Shown piece by piece: positions 42,914 to 43,391 of a stretch of 43,391 nt of DNA. Location of the stretch: contig CAOKER010000016.1 in NCBI GenBank assembly GCA_948467545.1, positions 1-43,391 of the forward strand. Direction: 5' to 3'. Within the stretch, counting starts at the first letter, position 1. Every line of letters begins with the position of its first letter. Both the position numbers and the translations under genes were made by a program. The notes below the pieces were generated by a model. It did no database searches, was not told the DNA's origin, and worked only from the letters and a program-made list of their open reading frames with translations. Source of the stretch: an uncultured Eubacteriales bacterium. GTDB lineage: Bacteria > Bacillota > Clostridia > Oscillospirales > CAG-272.

Positions 42914-42942
42914 TTGACATATAAAGTCAGCTGTGCTATAAT
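42914..42942 (+). promoter_or_regulatory. Consensus promoter facing right
   Basis: TTGACA (42914-42919) and TATAAT (42937-42942) are perfect and spaced 17 nt. No plus-strand coding frame follows within the window. It would transcribe the antisense strand of the putative small RNA at 42991-43091 and could end at the terminator at 43308-43356. Confidence 0.8.
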
Positions 42943-42990
42943 AAACATAAAGTAAAAATAAATTGAATACTGTCTGAACCGGCAGGACGT

Positions 42991-43091
42991 AAAAAAAGCG
43001 CCGGCAGATTTGTTGGATTGGTCTCCAACATCTCCTGATATTCATGTGCAAGCAACACATAAATACCCACCGGAATCCCGGCGCCGACGTG
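42991..43091 (-). ncRNA. Putative small structured RNA with a three-way junction
   Basis: On the minus strand a promoter at 43098-43126 would start an RNA near 43091. It folds as a three-way junction. The closing stem is GCGCCGG (43084-43078) with CCGGCGC (43004-42998). A 12-bp hairpin follows (43067-43056 with 43048-43037, loop 7 nt). The third is a hairpin of about 9 bp (43033-43025 with 43016-43006, two-nt bulge). Seven T follow the closing stem, so it doubles as a terminator. I do not recognise it as 6S, SRP, tmRNA or RNase P; it lacks their conserved motifs. A 75-codon minus frame crossing it is not credible as a gene. Confidence 0.6.
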
Positions 43092-43097
43092 AGATAT

Positions 43098-43126
43098 ATT
43101 ATAACACATTTTATCATATATTTCAA
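43098..43126 (-). promoter_or_regulatory. Promoter of the putative small RNA
   Basis: On the minus strand TTGAAA (43126-43121) and TATAAT (43103-43098) are spaced 17 nt. The predicted start point falls about 7 nt after the -10 box, directly before the closing stem of the RNA. Confidence 0.7.
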
Positions 43127-43222
43127 GAGGCTTGCCGAAAAAACTCGAATTACGAGGATACACGGTTTTAACTCACAATATTTGTTTTTATCTCGATGTT
43201 GAGTTTTTTAAACCCTTTACCC

Positions 43223-43272
43223 TCCATTTAAAAGTTTTTGGATTCTTAAACCTTTTTTCAAAAAGGTTTAAG
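43223..43272 (-). repeat. Repeat family 2 hairpin, inverted copy
   Basis: Read on the minus strand it gives CTTAAACC...GGTTTAAG as a hairpin and then GAATCC-AAAAACTTTTAAATGG. It matches the copy after trpZ in layout and flank, while the stem bases differ but stay paired. Confidence 0.65.
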
Positions 43273-43307
43273 CCGCCGGAGGACGTATCTTTCGATTTGT
43301 ATTATAC

Positions 43308-43356
43308 AAAATCGGGGTGCTGTGTTTGCGCACATTCCCCGATTTTTTGTTTTTTA
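43308..43356 (+). terminator. Rho-independent terminator near the right edge
   Basis: AAAATCGGGG (43308-43317) and CCCCGATTTT (43337-43346) form a 10-bp stem with an inner GTG/CAC pair in the 19-nt loop. TTGTTTTTT follows. It is the first efficient plus-strand terminator after trpZ. Confidence 0.85.
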
Positions 43357-43391
43357 CACTTCTTTAAATCTCTTATAATATTAAGGATGTG

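Noticed and set aside
42800..43163. Two minus-strand frames of 108 and 75 codons
   Set aside because: They run through the promoters, stems and T-tract of the putative RNA, have no ribosome site and resemble no protein.
43041..43201. Plus-strand 50-codon frame starting ATG at about 43044, considered as a type I toxin with the small RNA as antitoxin
   Set aside because: No ribosome site, a basic hydrophilic product rather than a membrane peptide, and stop far from the terminator. The idea remains unsupported.

Overview
The window reads as chromosome of a spore-forming, Gram-positive anaerobe of the class Clostridia, probably close to the Oscillospirales/Ruminococcaceae. The evidence is moderate-to-low GC, AGGAGG-type ribosome binding sites, a SpoVAC spore protein, a T-box riboswitch, a Feo iron-uptake system with two FeoA proteins, a dockerin-bearing secreted hydrolase and a GH94 phosphorylase. 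No tRNA, rRNA, CRISPR array, transposase or phage gene was seen. Species assignment is inference.

Layout. 1-4372 (minus): the first 1457 codons of a giant secreted RHS/YD-repeat protein whose C-terminus lies off the left edge. 4593-14206 (minus): a nine-gene Wzx/Wzy-type surface-polysaccharide operon behind a consensus promoter, holding an initiating phosphoglycosyl transferase, four glycosyltransferases, a polymerase, an O-acetyltransferase, a flippase and a UDP-ManNAc-type dehydrogenase. 14478-16303 (minus): orphan SpoVAC, a small acidic protein and an EamA permease. 16701-17749 (plus): ribosomal proteins L13 and S9 with their own promoter and terminator. 17808-22187 (minus): an effector-binding-domain protein and a heterodimeric ABC exporter. 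22463-30704 (minus): a Cys-rich membrane protein, a YgjV-like protein, a Crp/Fnr regulator, a prolyl-tRNA deacylase-like protein, a CapA lipoprotein, a DUF2079 membrane protein and an SGNH esterase with an N-terminal dockerin. 31089-34544 (minus): feoA-feoA-feoB plus a 59-residue FeoB-associated protein, with three copies of a GTTAGC-N4-GCTAAC palindrome as probable metalloregulator sites. 34821-37115 (minus): a GH94 phosphorylase. 37712-39034 (plus): an FAD oxidoreductase fused to a Rieske domain. 39069-42727 (plus): a tryptophan-type T-box followed by a three-gene trpXYZ-like ABC importer. 42728-43391: non-coding DNA with a strong candidate for a roughly 100-nt structured RNA on the minus strand.

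How the genes work together. Several units face the cell surface: the polysaccharide operon, RHS protein, CapA lipoprotein, DUF2079 protein and dockerin esterase. Iron uptake and tryptophan uptake are each preceded by a matching control element, a palindromic operator for Feo and a UGG-specifier T-box for TrpXYZ.

The least explained material is intergenic. A dispersed element of about 110-130 nt recurs at least five times in the same chromosomal orientation, often directly beside a stop codon, with a hairpin whose arms change in a compensated way. A second, hairpin-based repeat recurs near the right end. The compact RNA gene at about 42991-43091 has its own promoter, a three-way-junction fold and a T-tract.
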